DNA from: Arcobacter sp.
Lineage (GTDB): Bacteria; Campylobacterota; Campylobacteria; Campylobacterales; Arcobacteraceae
Assembly: GCA_020048055.1 (NCBI GenBank)
Contig: JAIFNA010000006.1
Coordinates: 62,001 to 126,000, forward strand
Length of the DNA stretch: 64,000 nucleotides
Direction of reading: 5' to 3'
Made by a program: the position numbers and the translations under genes. The notes under the pieces are model-generated. The model searched no databases, was not told the origin of the DNA, and was given only the letters and a program-made list of their open reading frames with translations. Position 1 is the stretch's first letter; every line of letters starts with the position of its first letter. Below are positions 56,338 through 64,000 of the stretch, in pieces.

Positions 56338-56929
56338 GCTTTTCCTTTAGTTCTAAAATAGCACTTTGCTTGCTATAAAATGAGTTTTTATTTGCTATTA
56401 AGTGAGCCGAAGTCAACATAATTGTATCTCCAACTTCAAGACCATTTTGTTTCATAGTCTCACCAGTTTCAACAATATCAACAATACAATCACTAAGTCC
56501 AACTAACGGTGCCAATTCTATTGAGCCATATAATTGGACAAGTTCAACGGCCATTGCTTTGCTTTCAAAGAATTTTTTTGCAATAGTTGTGTGTTTTGTG
56601 GCTACTTTTATTGATGATCTATTCCAGTCAATTGAATCTCCAGCTTTTAATCCAATGGCAACCTTGCATTTACCAATCTCTAAATCAAGAAGCTTTAGGA
56701 GGTCATATTCCTTCTCCTCTAATACATCAAGACCAACAACGCCAAGATCAGCCGAACCATACATTACATATGTTGGAACATCTTGATTTCTCACATTTAA
56801 AAATGTAAAACCAGCTTTTTTTAAAATCAGTTTTCTGTCTTCAAATTCAAATTTTTCACCAAAAGCTTTTTCAAATTTTTCTAGTGTTTGTTCTGCAATT
56901 CTCCCCTTTGGAAGTGCTATCGTTATCAT
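56324..56929 (-). CDS. hisG: ATP phosphoribosyltransferase, short form
   Basis: A 201-aa enzyme for the first step of histidine synthesis (ATP + PRPP). ITIALPKGRIAEQTLEKFE opens the protein. YVMYGSADLGVVGLDVLEE near residue 55-72 and LSDCIVDIVETGETMKQNGL near 145-164 form the PRPP region. The length is that of the short form lacking the C-terminal regulatory domain, which needs HisZ as partner; hisZ is not in this window. It overlaps coaX by 4 bp. Confidence 0.95.
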   Translation of the reverse strand: MITIALPKGRIAEQTLEKFEKAFGEKFEFEDRKLILKKAGFTFLNVRNQDVPTYVMYGSADLGVVGLDVLEEKEYDLLKLLDLEIGKCKVAIGLKAGDSIDWNRSSIKVATKHTTIAKKFFESKAMAVELVQLYGSIELAPLVGLSDCIVDIVETGETMKQNGLEVGDTIMLTSAHLIANKNSFYSKQSAILELKEKLELT

Positions 56930-57570
56930 TTTTGCTCCTCTATTATTTGTTTCATATTTTCAAAAATTAATCTCTTTTTGTATTCAAAATTTGTGAAATA
57001 TTGATGGAAATATTTACTTGTTTCCCCTGTTATAATTAGTTTTTTATTGTATTTTTGTTGATATTCTATGATTGGTAAAGTAACCATTTTTATTATCCCA
57101 TAACTTATCGCTTCATCTGTATTTTTTGGCAATTCGTCTATATTCAGATTTTGTTTAAAATTAAAGTTTAGTTTATTTGAAATTGCTTTGTAACTAGTAA
57201 TTAAACTGTCAAATCCAGTAAGTATAAACCCACCTTGATGGATATAGTTTTCAACCAAATCAACAGTAATCGCACTTCCGAAATCAACAACTATACCATC
57301 TTGTAAAAATTTTGAAGCTACTTTTCTGTCAATACCGAGTCTATTTGAATATGTTGTCTGAAATTTTAAATCAATTCCCAAATCTATACTGTTTGGAAAT
57401 CTTTTTTTAAAAGTCTTTTTGGCGTCATCATTTACGCTAATAAAATAGATTGACTTATTTTCAAAACAAGAACCTTCAAGTTTTTCTAAGTTATCATTTA
57501 TTGAGATTTTAAAGTCATCATTATCTATTAAAAAATGAAATGTACTATTTCCAATATCACACAAAATCAT
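56926..57570 (-). CDS. coaX: type III pantothenate kinase
   Basis: About 214 residues. The opening MILCDIGNSTFHFL carries the phosphate-binding D-x-G-N(S/T) motif. RLGIDRKVAS near residue 85 and IVVDFGSAITVDLVE near 99 are the typical CoaX motifs, and GGFILTGFDSL follows. It phosphorylates pantothenate, the first step of CoA synthesis. The frame extends 8 codons further upstream, but the family start fits ATG 57570. It overlaps the previous gene by 14 bp. Confidence 0.92.
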   Translation of the reverse strand: MILCDIGNSTFHFLIDNDDFKISINDNLEKLEGSCFENKSIYFISVNDDAKKTFKKRFPNSIDLGIDLKFQTTYSNRLGIDRKVASKFLQDGIVVDFGSAITVDLVENYIHQGGFILTGFDSLITSYKAISNKLNFNFKQNLNIDELPKNTDEAISYGIIKMVTLPIIEYQQKYNKKLIITGETSKYFHQYFTNFEYKKRLIFENMKQIIEEQK

Positions 57571-57889
57571 TGTATATTTTCCAATTGTTTTCATTTAAAT
57601 ATGTTTTTGATTTTGAGCATATTTCATTTTTTATTATCAATAGATTGTGTTTAAAATTATGCTGTTCAAGGTTGGCTAATTTATCTTTTAAGATATTTAG
57701 TATTTCTGCATCTTTTAAGATAAATCTACTTTTTTGCATAACTATAAAAATACTAATATAGTGTTTTTTAGTATCACAGCCACAATAGATATCAATTTGT
57801 TTTTTTGTATTTAAAAGTTCTTTTTTTATCACTTTAAAATCAGAAAACAAAAATCCATTTTCTCTTAAAAACTCAGTTATCTCTTTCAT
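57557..57889 (-). CDS. conserved hypothetical protein
   Basis: A 110-aa soluble protein of mixed alpha/beta character (ITEFLRENGFLFSDFKVIKK, then IDIYCGCDTKKHYISIFIVM). No domain is recognised. It starts directly after the lipoprotein stop and overlaps coaX by 14 bp, so it is an operon member. A role near coaX or the envelope pair cannot be deduced. Confidence 0.6.
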   Translation of the reverse strand: MKEITEFLRENGFLFSDFKVIKKELLNTKKQIDIYCGCDTKKHYISIFIVMQKSRFILKDAEILNILKDKLANLEQHNFKHNLLIIKNEICSKSKTYLNENNWKIYNDFV

Positions 57890-58879
57890 TTAGTCAAATT
57901 GTAGCAGTTTGTTTTCAAAGTAGATTTTATTTTTTGATACAAAAACTTTTTCATCTTCATAAAATGGGAAACTATCAACAACACTATTTTTGAAATCATT
58001 TGAAAGTTTTATGATATATCCACCAGATTCCAAAAGGAAAATATTTTTCTCTTTATCTAATGCAATTGCATGAAATTTAGCAAATTTGAATTTTGTTTGG
58101 CTGATGATATTTAAATCAAAATCTAGTTTTAAAACTGACCCGTCAATTAGAGCTAAGTAAATAAAATCTTCATCTACAAAATAATTTTGTATTAACATAT
58201 CTTTTGAGTTAAATTTCCCTTTATTTAAAGAAATTATCTTGTTGCCTGTTCCGCCAACCAAAACATCACCTACTGTTTGAAGTAGTGTTACATTTTTAAT
58301 TTCACTTTGTAAATCAATTGATAAGGTTCGTGTTATTTTGAGTGTTTCGTTTTCCACTATAACTATTTTTCCATCAAGTGTTGGAAATAGCGTTATTTTG
58401 TTTAAAATTACAGGCATCGCAAATTTTGTATCGTTTACGAATGAGTTTTCAAGATACTCTTTTAATTTAAATTTATTCTCTTTGATATCCCAAATACCAA
58501 ATGAATTATCACTAAATGTAAGCGCAAGAAGATTCTCTTTTTTAGCCGCACCTATTGCATTTGAACTAAAATTAATAGTTTGGTTTGTATCGCTTAGAAA
58601 GATATTCCCATTTTTGTCACCACTAATAATTGTGCTGTTGTTACTGTTTATATATTCATACCCATCTTTGAGTTTAAAAGATGAGAGACCAAAATTATTT
58701 ATTATTCTGTTATCTCTTGTTGTTGCGCCACTACTATTTATGGATTTTATATAGCTTGGTAGAGTTATAGTTTCTTTGTTTAATTCAAACGATTGCGTAT
58801 CTTTTGGATTGTAATATTGTTTACTTGAACAACCTGAAAATATCGCTAAAACAAAAGCAAAATATATAATTGATTTCAT
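57890..58879 (-). CDS. beta-propeller-like lipoprotein, possibly BamB-like
   Basis: A 329-aa protein with a lipoprotein signal (YFAFVLAIFSGCSSKQY; lipobox F-S-G-C at about residue 17). Repeated beta-blade-like segments follow, such as TIISGDKNGNIFLSDTNQ, ALTFSDNSFGIWDIKENK and FIYLALIDGSVLKLDFD. These resemble WD40/PQQ-type propellers as in BamB, the outer-membrane assembly lipoprotein. Its pairing with a YfgM-like gene upstream parallels the yfgM-bamB order in E. coli, which strengthens the guess. No alignment was made. Confidence 0.6.
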   Translation of the reverse strand: MKSIIYFAFVLAIFSGCSSKQYYNPKDTQSFELNKETITLPSYIKSINSSGATTRDNRIINNFGLSSFKLKDGYEYINSNNSTIISGDKNGNIFLSDTNQTINFSSNAIGAAKKENLLALTFSDNSFGIWDIKENKFKLKEYLENSFVNDTKFAMPVILNKITLFPTLDGKIVIVENETLKITRTLSIDLQSEIKNVTLLQTVGDVLVGGTGNKIISLNKGKFNSKDMLIQNYFVDEDFIYLALIDGSVLKLDFDLNIISQTKFKFAKFHAIALDKEKNIFLLESGGYIIKLSNDFKNSVVDSFPFYEDEKVFVSKNKIYFENKLLQFD

Positions 58880-58883
58880 TTAT

Positions 58884-59459
58884 TTACTTTGTTAATAAAA
58901 AATGTTGAAGCATATCACTTAGTGGTTCAACTCTACTTTTGGAATCAATTTTTGCAATTGTCTCTTTTGCTTTTTTATAATCTTCTTTTTCGATTAAGAT
59001 AAGAGTTTTGCTTATGACTGCAAAATCTTTTAGTAAAAAATCTTGCTTTAAAATCATATTGTCAAGTGCTTTGATATCACCATCTTTTACAGCTTTATTG
59101 TATAAAGCAATATCCTCTAAATATTCAACACCAGTTGCGTTTGTTTTTTCTTTTGAGATTTGAAATAGCGCGATGTTGTATAGTTTTTCATTTGTCTCTT
59201 TTAGTTCATTTAGTGCTGCTTTGTCATCTTTATTGGCTAGTATTTTATTGTATGCTTCGTTTGATGCAAGTAGATTTTTATCATCAATATAGCTTTTTGC
59301 AATAAAAAACGTAATTGCCAAAATAGCTGCGATTATAGCTCCAAAAATAACTATTTTATATTTTCTGTAAAATTTTTCGATCTTAAAAAAGTTTTCAAAG
59401 AATTGTTCTTGCGTTGAAATCTCCTCTTTGATTGATGATATATTTTCTTTTAAACTCAT
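58884..59459 (-). CDS. YfgM-like tetratricopeptide membrane protein
   Basis: A 191-aa protein with a cytoplasmic N-terminus, one transmembrane helix (about 35-52, KIVIFGAIIAAILAITFFIA) and a periplasmic helical domain. The opening helix EQFFENFFKIEKFYRKYK and the helix repeats (ASNEAYNKILANKDDKAALN, YNIALFQISKEKTNATGVEY) resemble the YfgM/TPR-21 family, which assists outer-membrane protein biogenesis. It is 4 bp upstream of the propeller-like lipoprotein gene. Confidence 0.65.
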   Translation of the reverse strand: MSLKENISSIKEEISTQEQFFENFFKIEKFYRKYKIVIFGAIIAAILAITFFIAKSYIDDKNLLASNEAYNKILANKDDKAALNELKETNEKLYNIALFQISKEKTNATGVEYLEDIALYNKAVKDGDIKALDNMILKQDFLLKDFAVISKTLILIEKEDYKKAKETIAKIDSKSRVEPLSDMLQHFLLTK

Positions 59460-59625
59460 GGTGTAGATTCCTTAATTTTTTGTTTCTATTTTGTTTAGTT
59501 TATTGCTCATTTGCTTGTTAGGGTAGCGATTTTAACCAAAAATTTATAAAATATTACTTTTATTAAAATTTGGTTAAAATTCAAACCTTAAAAATGGTCA
59601 AAATTGAAATATTTAAAGGTTGCAA

Positions 59626-61017
59626 GTGAAAATGGATAGAATTATTTTTTTAACGCTTTTTATAGTGTTTGGATTTATGTTTGGACTTGATGAAAAACCA
59701 AAGATTAAAACAGATGAGAATAAAACAGCACCCTCAAGACAAGAATCCCTAGCAAAACTTATGGCGGTAATATCATCTGTTGAAAAATATTATGTTGATG
59801 ATGTTAAGCTCGATGGAATTGTAAATAAAGCTATTTCTGGACTTATGAGTGAGCTCGATGCTCATAGTTCATATATGGATCAAAAGTCATTTAAGGCACT
59901 AAATGAAAGTATGGATGGCGAATTTGAAGGACTTGGCATTGTGATTGAAATGAAAGATGGAGCTTTGACTGTTATTTCACCTATCGATGATACGCCAGCT
60001 TTTAAAGCAGGTGTAAAATCTGGGGATATTATTTTAAAAATTAATGATAAGGCAACTTTAAAAATGACAATAGATGAAGCTGTTTCACTTATGAAGGGTA
60101 AAAAAGGGACTCCTGTTGAGATTACTGTTGTTAGAAAAGGGGAGCCAAAGCCTATAAAAATTGGTATGTTAAGGGGTGTGATAAAGGTTAAATCTGTAAG
60201 CGCAAAAACTTATGAAAGTGGAATTTTGTACATTAGAATTGCATCGTTTGACAATAATGTGGCTGAGTTATTGGGCGGATTTATAAAAGAACACAAAGCA
60301 ACAACAAAAGGTATTGTTTTAGATCTTAGAAACAATCCAGGTGGCTCTTTAGAGCAATCTGTTATGACTGTTGATATGTTTGTTGATGATGGTGTTATAG
60401 TTTCCCAAAAAGGGAAAATAAAATCTGAAGATAGTTCATATTCGGCTACAAAAAGTGCGACCCTTACAAAAGTACCAATGGTAATTTTGGTAAATGGTGG
60501 AAGTGCAAGTGCAAGTGAAATTGTTAGTGGAGCATTACAAGATTTTAAAAGAGCTGTAATTGTTGGAGAGGAAACTTTTGGAAAAGGTTCAGTTCAAATG
60601 CTTATGCCAATTAAAAATGATAAAAGTGAAGCTATAAAATTAACAATTGCAAAATATTATCTCCCGAGCGGGCGAACAATACAAGCAAAAGGTGTTACAC
60701 CTGATATTAAAGTATCATTTTCAAAGTCACAAAATGGAAACGAAGATAGAGTAACAATTAAAGAGAGAGATTTGAAGAGACATCTTGAAAACGAGTTAGA
60801 AAAAACAGAGCCTTCAAAAAATAATGAACCAAAAATTATAGATATGCCAAAAAAAGATACAAAAGATATAAAAGAGCGAGATGAAGATGAAGAGTTAAAT
60901 GAGAGAACTTTGATGGATGGGAAGAAAAAAACTATAACTGATGAGGATTTGCAAAAAGATAACCAACTAAAATCTGGGATCGATATTTTAAAATCTCTGA
61001 TTTTAATGGGAAAATAA
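59626..61017 (+). CDS. ctpA: S41-family C-terminal processing protease
   Basis: About 463 residues. A signal/anchor ([16 protein letters not shown]) precedes the PDZ domain ([20 protein letters not shown], about 100-180) and the S41 protease core. [20 protein letters not shown] carries the catalytic Ser near residue 300, and [11 protein letters not shown] holds the catalytic Lys near 325. A charged C-terminal tail follows. It trims periplasmic proteins. TTG 59620, GTG 59626 and ATG 59632 are all in frame; AAAGG at 59615-59619 best suits GTG 59626. Confidence 0.92.
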   Translation: MKMDRIIFLTLFIVFGFMFGLDEKPKIKTDENKTAPSRQESLAKLMAVISSVEKYYVDDVKLDGIVNKAISGLMSELDAHSSYMDQKSFKALNESMDGEFEGLGIVIEMKDGALTVISPIDDTPAFKAGVKSGDIILKINDKATLKMTIDEAVSLMKGKKGTPVEITVVRKGEPKPIKIGMLRGVIKVKSVSAKTYESGILYIRIASFDNNVAELLGGFIKEHKATTKGIVLDLRNNPGGSLEQSVMTVDMFVDDGVIVSQKGKIKSEDSSYSATKSATLTKVPMVILVNGGSASASEIVSGALQDFKRAVIVGEETFGKGSVQMLMPIKNDKSEAIKLTIAKYYLPSGRTIQAKGVTPDIKVSFSKSQNGNEDRVTIKERDLKRHLENELEKTEPSKNNEPKIIDMPKKDTKDIKERDEDEELNERTLMDGKKKTITDEDLQKDNQLKSGIDILKSLILMGK

Positions 61018-61039
61018 AATAAATTTAAAGAGGGGAATT

Positions 61040-61753
61040 ATGATGGAAAAAACAGAGCTATTATATGAAGGGAAAGCAAAAAAGATTTGGAAAACTAGCG
61101 ATACAAATCTTTTAATTTCAGAATTCAAAGATGATTTAACAGCATTTAATGGTGGACTAAAGTCAAGCGAAGAGGGTAAAGGCGCATTAAATAATAAAAT
61201 CTCAACAGAACTTTTTAAACTTCTTAATGAAAAAGGGGTTCAAACACATTTTGTAGAGATGCTAGATGATAACCATATGCTTCATAAAGCTTGTGAAGTA
61301 ATTTTAATAGAAGTTATTGTTAGAAATATAGCAACTGGAAGTCTCTCTAAAAATTTAGGGATTGAACATGGTACAGTTTTGCCATTTACACTCGTAGAGT
61401 TTGATTATAAAAATGATGCTTTGGGGGACCCAAAATTAAATGATCAACATTGTTTGATTTTAAATCTTGTTAAAAATGAAGATGAGCTTTATGAGATAAG
61501 AAGAATGGCAAGAAAAATAAATGATATTTTAAAACCATACTTTTTTGAAAAAGGTTTGAAGCTTGTTGATTTTAAACTTGAGTTTGGAAGAGATAAAAAT
61601 GGAGCAATCATCTTGATCGATGAGATAAGTCCAGATAATTGTAGATTTTGGGATATTGAATCTGGGGAATCTTTGGATAAGGATAGATTCAGACAAGGTA
61701 AAGGTGGGCTAAAAGTAGCTTATGAAAATGTTTTAAATAGAATACTGGGGTAA
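61040..61753 (+). CDS. purC: SAICAR synthetase
   Basis: A 237-aa enzyme of purine synthesis (CAIR + Asp + ATP). [14 protein letters not shown] opens it and [10 protein letters not shown] follows. [15 protein letters not shown] near residue 92 and [16 protein letters not shown] near 191 are the diagnostic motifs. Two ATG codons in a row (61040, 61043) are possible; AGAGGGG lies upstream. It leads the purC-purS-purQ cluster. Confidence 0.97.
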   Translation: MMEKTELLYEGKAKKIWKTSDTNLLISEFKDDLTAFNGGLKSSEEGKGALNNKISTELFKLLNEKGVQTHFVEMLDDNHMLHKACEVILIEVIVRNIATGSLSKNLGIEHGTVLPFTLVEFDYKNDALGDPKLNDQHCLILNLVKNEDELYEIRRMARKINDILKPYFFEKGLKLVDFKLEFGRDKNGAIILIDEISPDNCRFWDIESGESLDKDRFRQGKGGLKVAYENVLNRILG

Positions 61754-61757
61754 TAAA

Positions 61758-62003
61758 ATGAAAGCAATCGTAAATATAGGTCTTAAAAAAGGTGTACTTG
61801 ATAGTGGTGGAAAAGCGACTCACCATACTCTTCAAACTATTGGCTTTGGTGAATTAGTTTCAGATGTTAGGGTTGGTAAACAAATTACTATGGAATTAAA
61901 TACAAACAATAAAGATGAAGCTATGGCTGAAGTTACAAAGATGTGTAAAGATTTGTTGGCAAATACTGTTATTGAAGATTATGAAATTATTTTAGAGGCT
62001 TAA
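61758..62003 (+). CDS. purS: phosphoribosylformylglycinamidine synthase subunit PurS
   Basis: An 81-aa subunit (KAIVNIGLKKGVLDSGGKAT, then HHTLQTIGFGELVSDVRVGK). It bridges PurQ and PurL in the small-type FGAM synthase. It lies 4 bp after purC and 3 bp before purQ, an evident operon. PurL is not in the window. Confidence 0.95.
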   Translation: MKAIVNIGLKKGVLDSGGKATHHTLQTIGFGELVSDVRVGKQITMELNTNNKDEAMAEVTKMCKDLLANTVIEDYEIILEA

Positions 62004-62006
62004 AAG

Positions 62007-62678
62007 ATGCATGTAGTAGTTTTACAATTTCCAGGGACAAACTGTGAATATGATACAAAATATGCATTTGAAAAATTAGGAGCTAAAGTTTCAATTGTTT
62101 GGCATGAGGAAACTTCAATCCCGAGCGACACAACTTTAGTGATATTGCCTGGTGGATTTTCTTATGGGGATTACTTAAGAAGCGGAGCTTTAGCAAAACA
62201 CGCACATATAATGGATGCTGTAAAAACTTACGCAGACAATGGTGGAAATGTGCTTGGTATTTGTAATGGATTTCAAATTTTAACTGAAACTGGACTTTTG
62301 CCAGGGGCTTTAAAAAGAAATGACAATTTACATTTTATCTCAAAACATCATCACATAAAAGTTGTTAATAACAACAATAAATTTTTACAAGAATTACAAA
62401 TTGGAGATGTTTTAAATATCCCAGTTGCTCACCATGATGGAAATTTCTATATTGATGAATTAGGACTTGGTGAACTTAAAGCAAATGGACAAATTTTACT
62501 TCAATATTGTGATGTTAACGGAAACAATCAAGTTTTAAATGGAAGCATTGAGCAAATAGCAGGAATCTGTAACAAAAACAAAAATGTTTTTGGTCTTATG
62601 CCTCATCCTGAAAGAGCAATGGAGATGTTGCTTGGATGTGATGATGGGATTAAAATGCTTCAGGGCTTTTTGAAATAA
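62007..62678 (+). CDS. purQ: phosphoribosylformylglycinamidine synthase subunit PurQ (glutaminase)
   Basis: A 223-aa class I glutamine amidotransferase. VVLQFPGTNCEYDTKYAFE opens it. LPGGFSYGDYLRSGALA near residue 48, the nucleophile Cys in NVLGICNGFQILTETGL near 85, and GLMPHPERAMEMLLG near 196-210 (catalytic His and Glu) are all present. It supplies ammonia to PurL. It ends the purCSQ cluster. Confidence 0.97.
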   Translation: MHVVVLQFPGTNCEYDTKYAFEKLGAKVSIVWHEETSIPSDTTLVILPGGFSYGDYLRSGALAKHAHIMDAVKTYADNGGNVLGICNGFQILTETGLLPGALKRNDNLHFISKHHHIKVVNNNNKFLQELQIGDVLNIPVAHHDGNFYIDELGLGELKANGQILLQYCDVNGNNQVLNGSIEQIAGICNKNKNVFGLMPHPERAMEMLLGCDDGIKMLQGFLK

Positions 62679-62692
62679 TCGGCAAATAAAAT

Positions 62693-63844
62693 ATGATAAA
62701 AAATTTCTTATTTATTTTTAGCTTTTTAATTGCACTTTTTTTAACACCACTTTATTGTGCTGATGAAACTAGTGCTAAGCCTGATGTTGAAGCACTTTTT
62801 TCAACACAATCTGCACCAAGCACAACCACAACTTCAGAACAAACTTCAAAAGTTTTGTACGCAAAATATATATCATACCCTAGTGAAGTAAGAAGCAAAG
62901 AGAGATTTGAAGTTAAGATGGAAGCTAGTGTTTTGATGCCAAAAGATAGTGTATTTTCATTGTTTACCGACATTCCAGACACGCCAGAGTTAGAAAAAAT
63001 GACCGACGAAATTGTTTGGTATAAAAAAAGTGATGGCAAATATGAAGCAACGCTTACATTTAAGTCAAAAAACAAAGAGTTTAAATTTCCAATTATTGGA
63101 CTTTCTATTCTTGATGCAAATAATGCAACAATCGATAAGACGCTACTTGTTCTTGATAACATAAAATTTAAAAGTTTATCCACAAGTAAAGAGTTTTATA
63201 CAAATGTTACTGCCTCTACATTAAGTGTTAAAAATCTCAAAATTAAACAATATAGCAACAGTGAGCTTCTTTGTTCAATGGAGATACATGGAACAGGGAG
63301 TAATTTGGGTGAGTTTAGAATTCCAAAATATTCAAACCAAGGGAGAAAAGAGTTAATTAAACGAAATGGTGAAGAGGTGCTTTATTATTTTGTAATTATC
63401 CCAATTGAGACACCAATTTTAAGATTTGATTATTTTAATTCTATGCAGCAAACTGTTGTAACTGCTGAAATCCCTATTATTTTAGAGGAAGATTTGGTAA
63501 GCACACAAACAGGACTTAATCCAAATGAAGGAAATATGGACTTTTATAAGCAAATATTTTTTGCATTTATTGCGACAACTTTTTTTATGATTTATTATTA
63601 TAGAAAAAATAAAATTTATCTGTTTATTGCTGTAATTTCATCTTTGATCTTAATTAATATGTTGATGCCAAATGGAAATACAACACTTAAAAAAGATGAA
63701 AAAGTATATATCTTGCCAACATCGAATTCAACAGTGTTTAAAGTTATAGCAGAAGAAGAGGAAGTTGAAGTATTGTTATCAAGAGATGGATTTAAAAAGG
63801 TATTGTTTAAAAATAATAATATCGGTTGGGTAAAAAGTGAGTAA
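62693..63844 (+). CDS. membrane protein with C-terminal SH3-like domain
   Basis: A 383-aa envelope protein. Signal peptide (NFLFIFSFLIALFLTPLYCAD), a large periplasmic beta-rich region (about 50-275), two adjacent hydrophobic segments (about 285-303 and 307-325), then a short bacterial SH3-like domain (EKVYILPTSNSTVFKVIAEE, ending IGWVKSE). SH3-like folds of this type often bind cell wall peptides. The middle region loosely recalls BatD-type oxygen-tolerance proteins, but no von Willebrand neighbours occur here. It ends overlapping the plsC-like start. Confidence 0.6.
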   Translation: MIKNFLFIFSFLIALFLTPLYCADETSAKPDVEALFSTQSAPSTTTTSEQTSKVLYAKYISYPSEVRSKERFEVKMEASVLMPKDSVFSLFTDIPDTPELEKMTDEIVWYKKSDGKYEATLTFKSKNKEFKFPIIGLSILDANNATIDKTLLVLDNIKFKSLSTSKEFYTNVTASTLSVKNLKIKQYSNSELLCSMEIHGTGSNLGEFRIPKYSNQGRKELIKRNGEEVLYYFVIIPIETPILRFDYFNSMQQTVVTAEIPIILEEDLVSTQTGLNPNEGNMDFYKQIFFAFIATTFFMIYYYRKNKIYLFIAVISSLILINMLMPNGNTTLKKDEKVYILPTSNSTVFKVIAEEEEVEVLLSRDGFKKVLFKNNNIGWVKSE

Positions 63845-64000
63845 ATTAAGAGGTATACTTATCCTGATGCAATTTGGAATTACAGTTTCAATAACTATAA
63901 TTTTGATGTATTTGTTTAACGGCAAAAATAGAACCGTAAGACAATTTTGGGCGAAAATGCAACTTAAACTTATGGGTGCAAATATAATCTCAAATGGTCA
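63837..64000 (+). CDS. plsC: 1-acyl-sn-glycerol-3-phosphate acyltransferase, 5' part
   Basis: An open frame from GTG 63837 overlaps the previous stop by 8 bp and runs off the window. The visible 54 residues include one hydrophobic helix (RGILILMQFGITVSITIILM) and the typical lead-in FWAKMQLKLMGANIISNG of PlsC-type acyltransferases. The H-x4-D catalytic motif lies beyond the edge, so the call is by N-terminal pattern only. Confidence 0.6.
   Translation, partial: MSKLRGILILMQFGITVSITIILMYLFNGKNRTVRQFWAKMQLKLMGANIISNG

Overview
The window is AT-rich chromosomal DNA from a member of the Campylobacterota (former Epsilonproteobacteria), probably a free-living lineage; I cannot name the genus. The evidence is a desulforubrerythrin of the Campylobacter type, a DUF2018 protein, histidine kinases with the HQWRQP/HHWRQP H-box, the rnr-holA-rpsF-ssb-rpsR order, and TTCAC-core DnaA boxes on both sides of dnaA. 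The chromosomal origin (ruvC | oriC1 | dnaA | oriC2 | dnaN-gyrB-mnmG) lies at about 16.0-23.3 kb.

Layout. 0-2.7 kb: end of hisD, DUF2018 gene, fluoride channel crcB, tatA, argS. 2.7-8.6 kb: an iron and oxidative-stress block (ferritin-like protein, NifU-like scaffold, typA, peroxiredoxin, desulforubrerythrin, ferritin, PerR-type regulator). 8.6-15.8 kb: a degenerate HD-GYP protein with a DUF234-type ATPase, a TAXI binding protein, an outer-membrane protein, an M23 peptidase, a Cys-rich protein, galU and an orphan response regulator. 16-23.3 kb: origin and replication genes. 23,298-39,525: a 16.2-kb Tn7-like transposon. 39.5-41.25 kb: a small accessory patch (coiled-coil protein, imperfect direct repeats, ccdAB, a gene remnant). 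41.25-64 kb: housekeeping and envelope genes (dprA, ilvC, two histidine kinases, RNase R family, holA, rpsF-ssb-rpsR, hisG, coaX, a YfgM/BamB-like pair, ctpA, purCSQ, start of plsC).

The main discovery is the Tn7-like element. Its ends can be read to the base: 27-nt terminal inverted repeats (23/27 identical, both starting TGTAAGA), flanked by a perfect 5-bp target duplication TGAGA, with three TGATAAT-core repeats in each end (likely TnsB sites). It is inserted in the last codons of mnmG. Reconstructing the empty site gives an MnmG ending MRTKK; the transposon tip rewrites this as MRCKKQ plus stop, so the essential-type host gene keeps its reading frame. The core genes are tnsA (broken by a 1-nt frameshift in a homopolymer), tniA, tniB and tniQ. 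There is no CRISPR-Cas.

The cargo holds two candidate uncharacterised systems. (1) Next to mnmG is a three-gene operon: a protein loosely resembling TnsE, a HerA-type translocase and a NurA-type nuclease with an inserted Cys cluster. (2) Downstream of tniQ is a compact operon: a HIT-family hydrolase, a four-helix membrane protein, and an 854-aa fusion of PEP-synthase/PPDK-like ATP-grasp and phosphohistidine-swivel domains to a MazG-like pyrophosphohydrolase. An adenine methyltransferase and a DUF3800 nuclease-like gene complete the cargo. A defence role is inferred from domain content and location; nothing in the sequence proves it.
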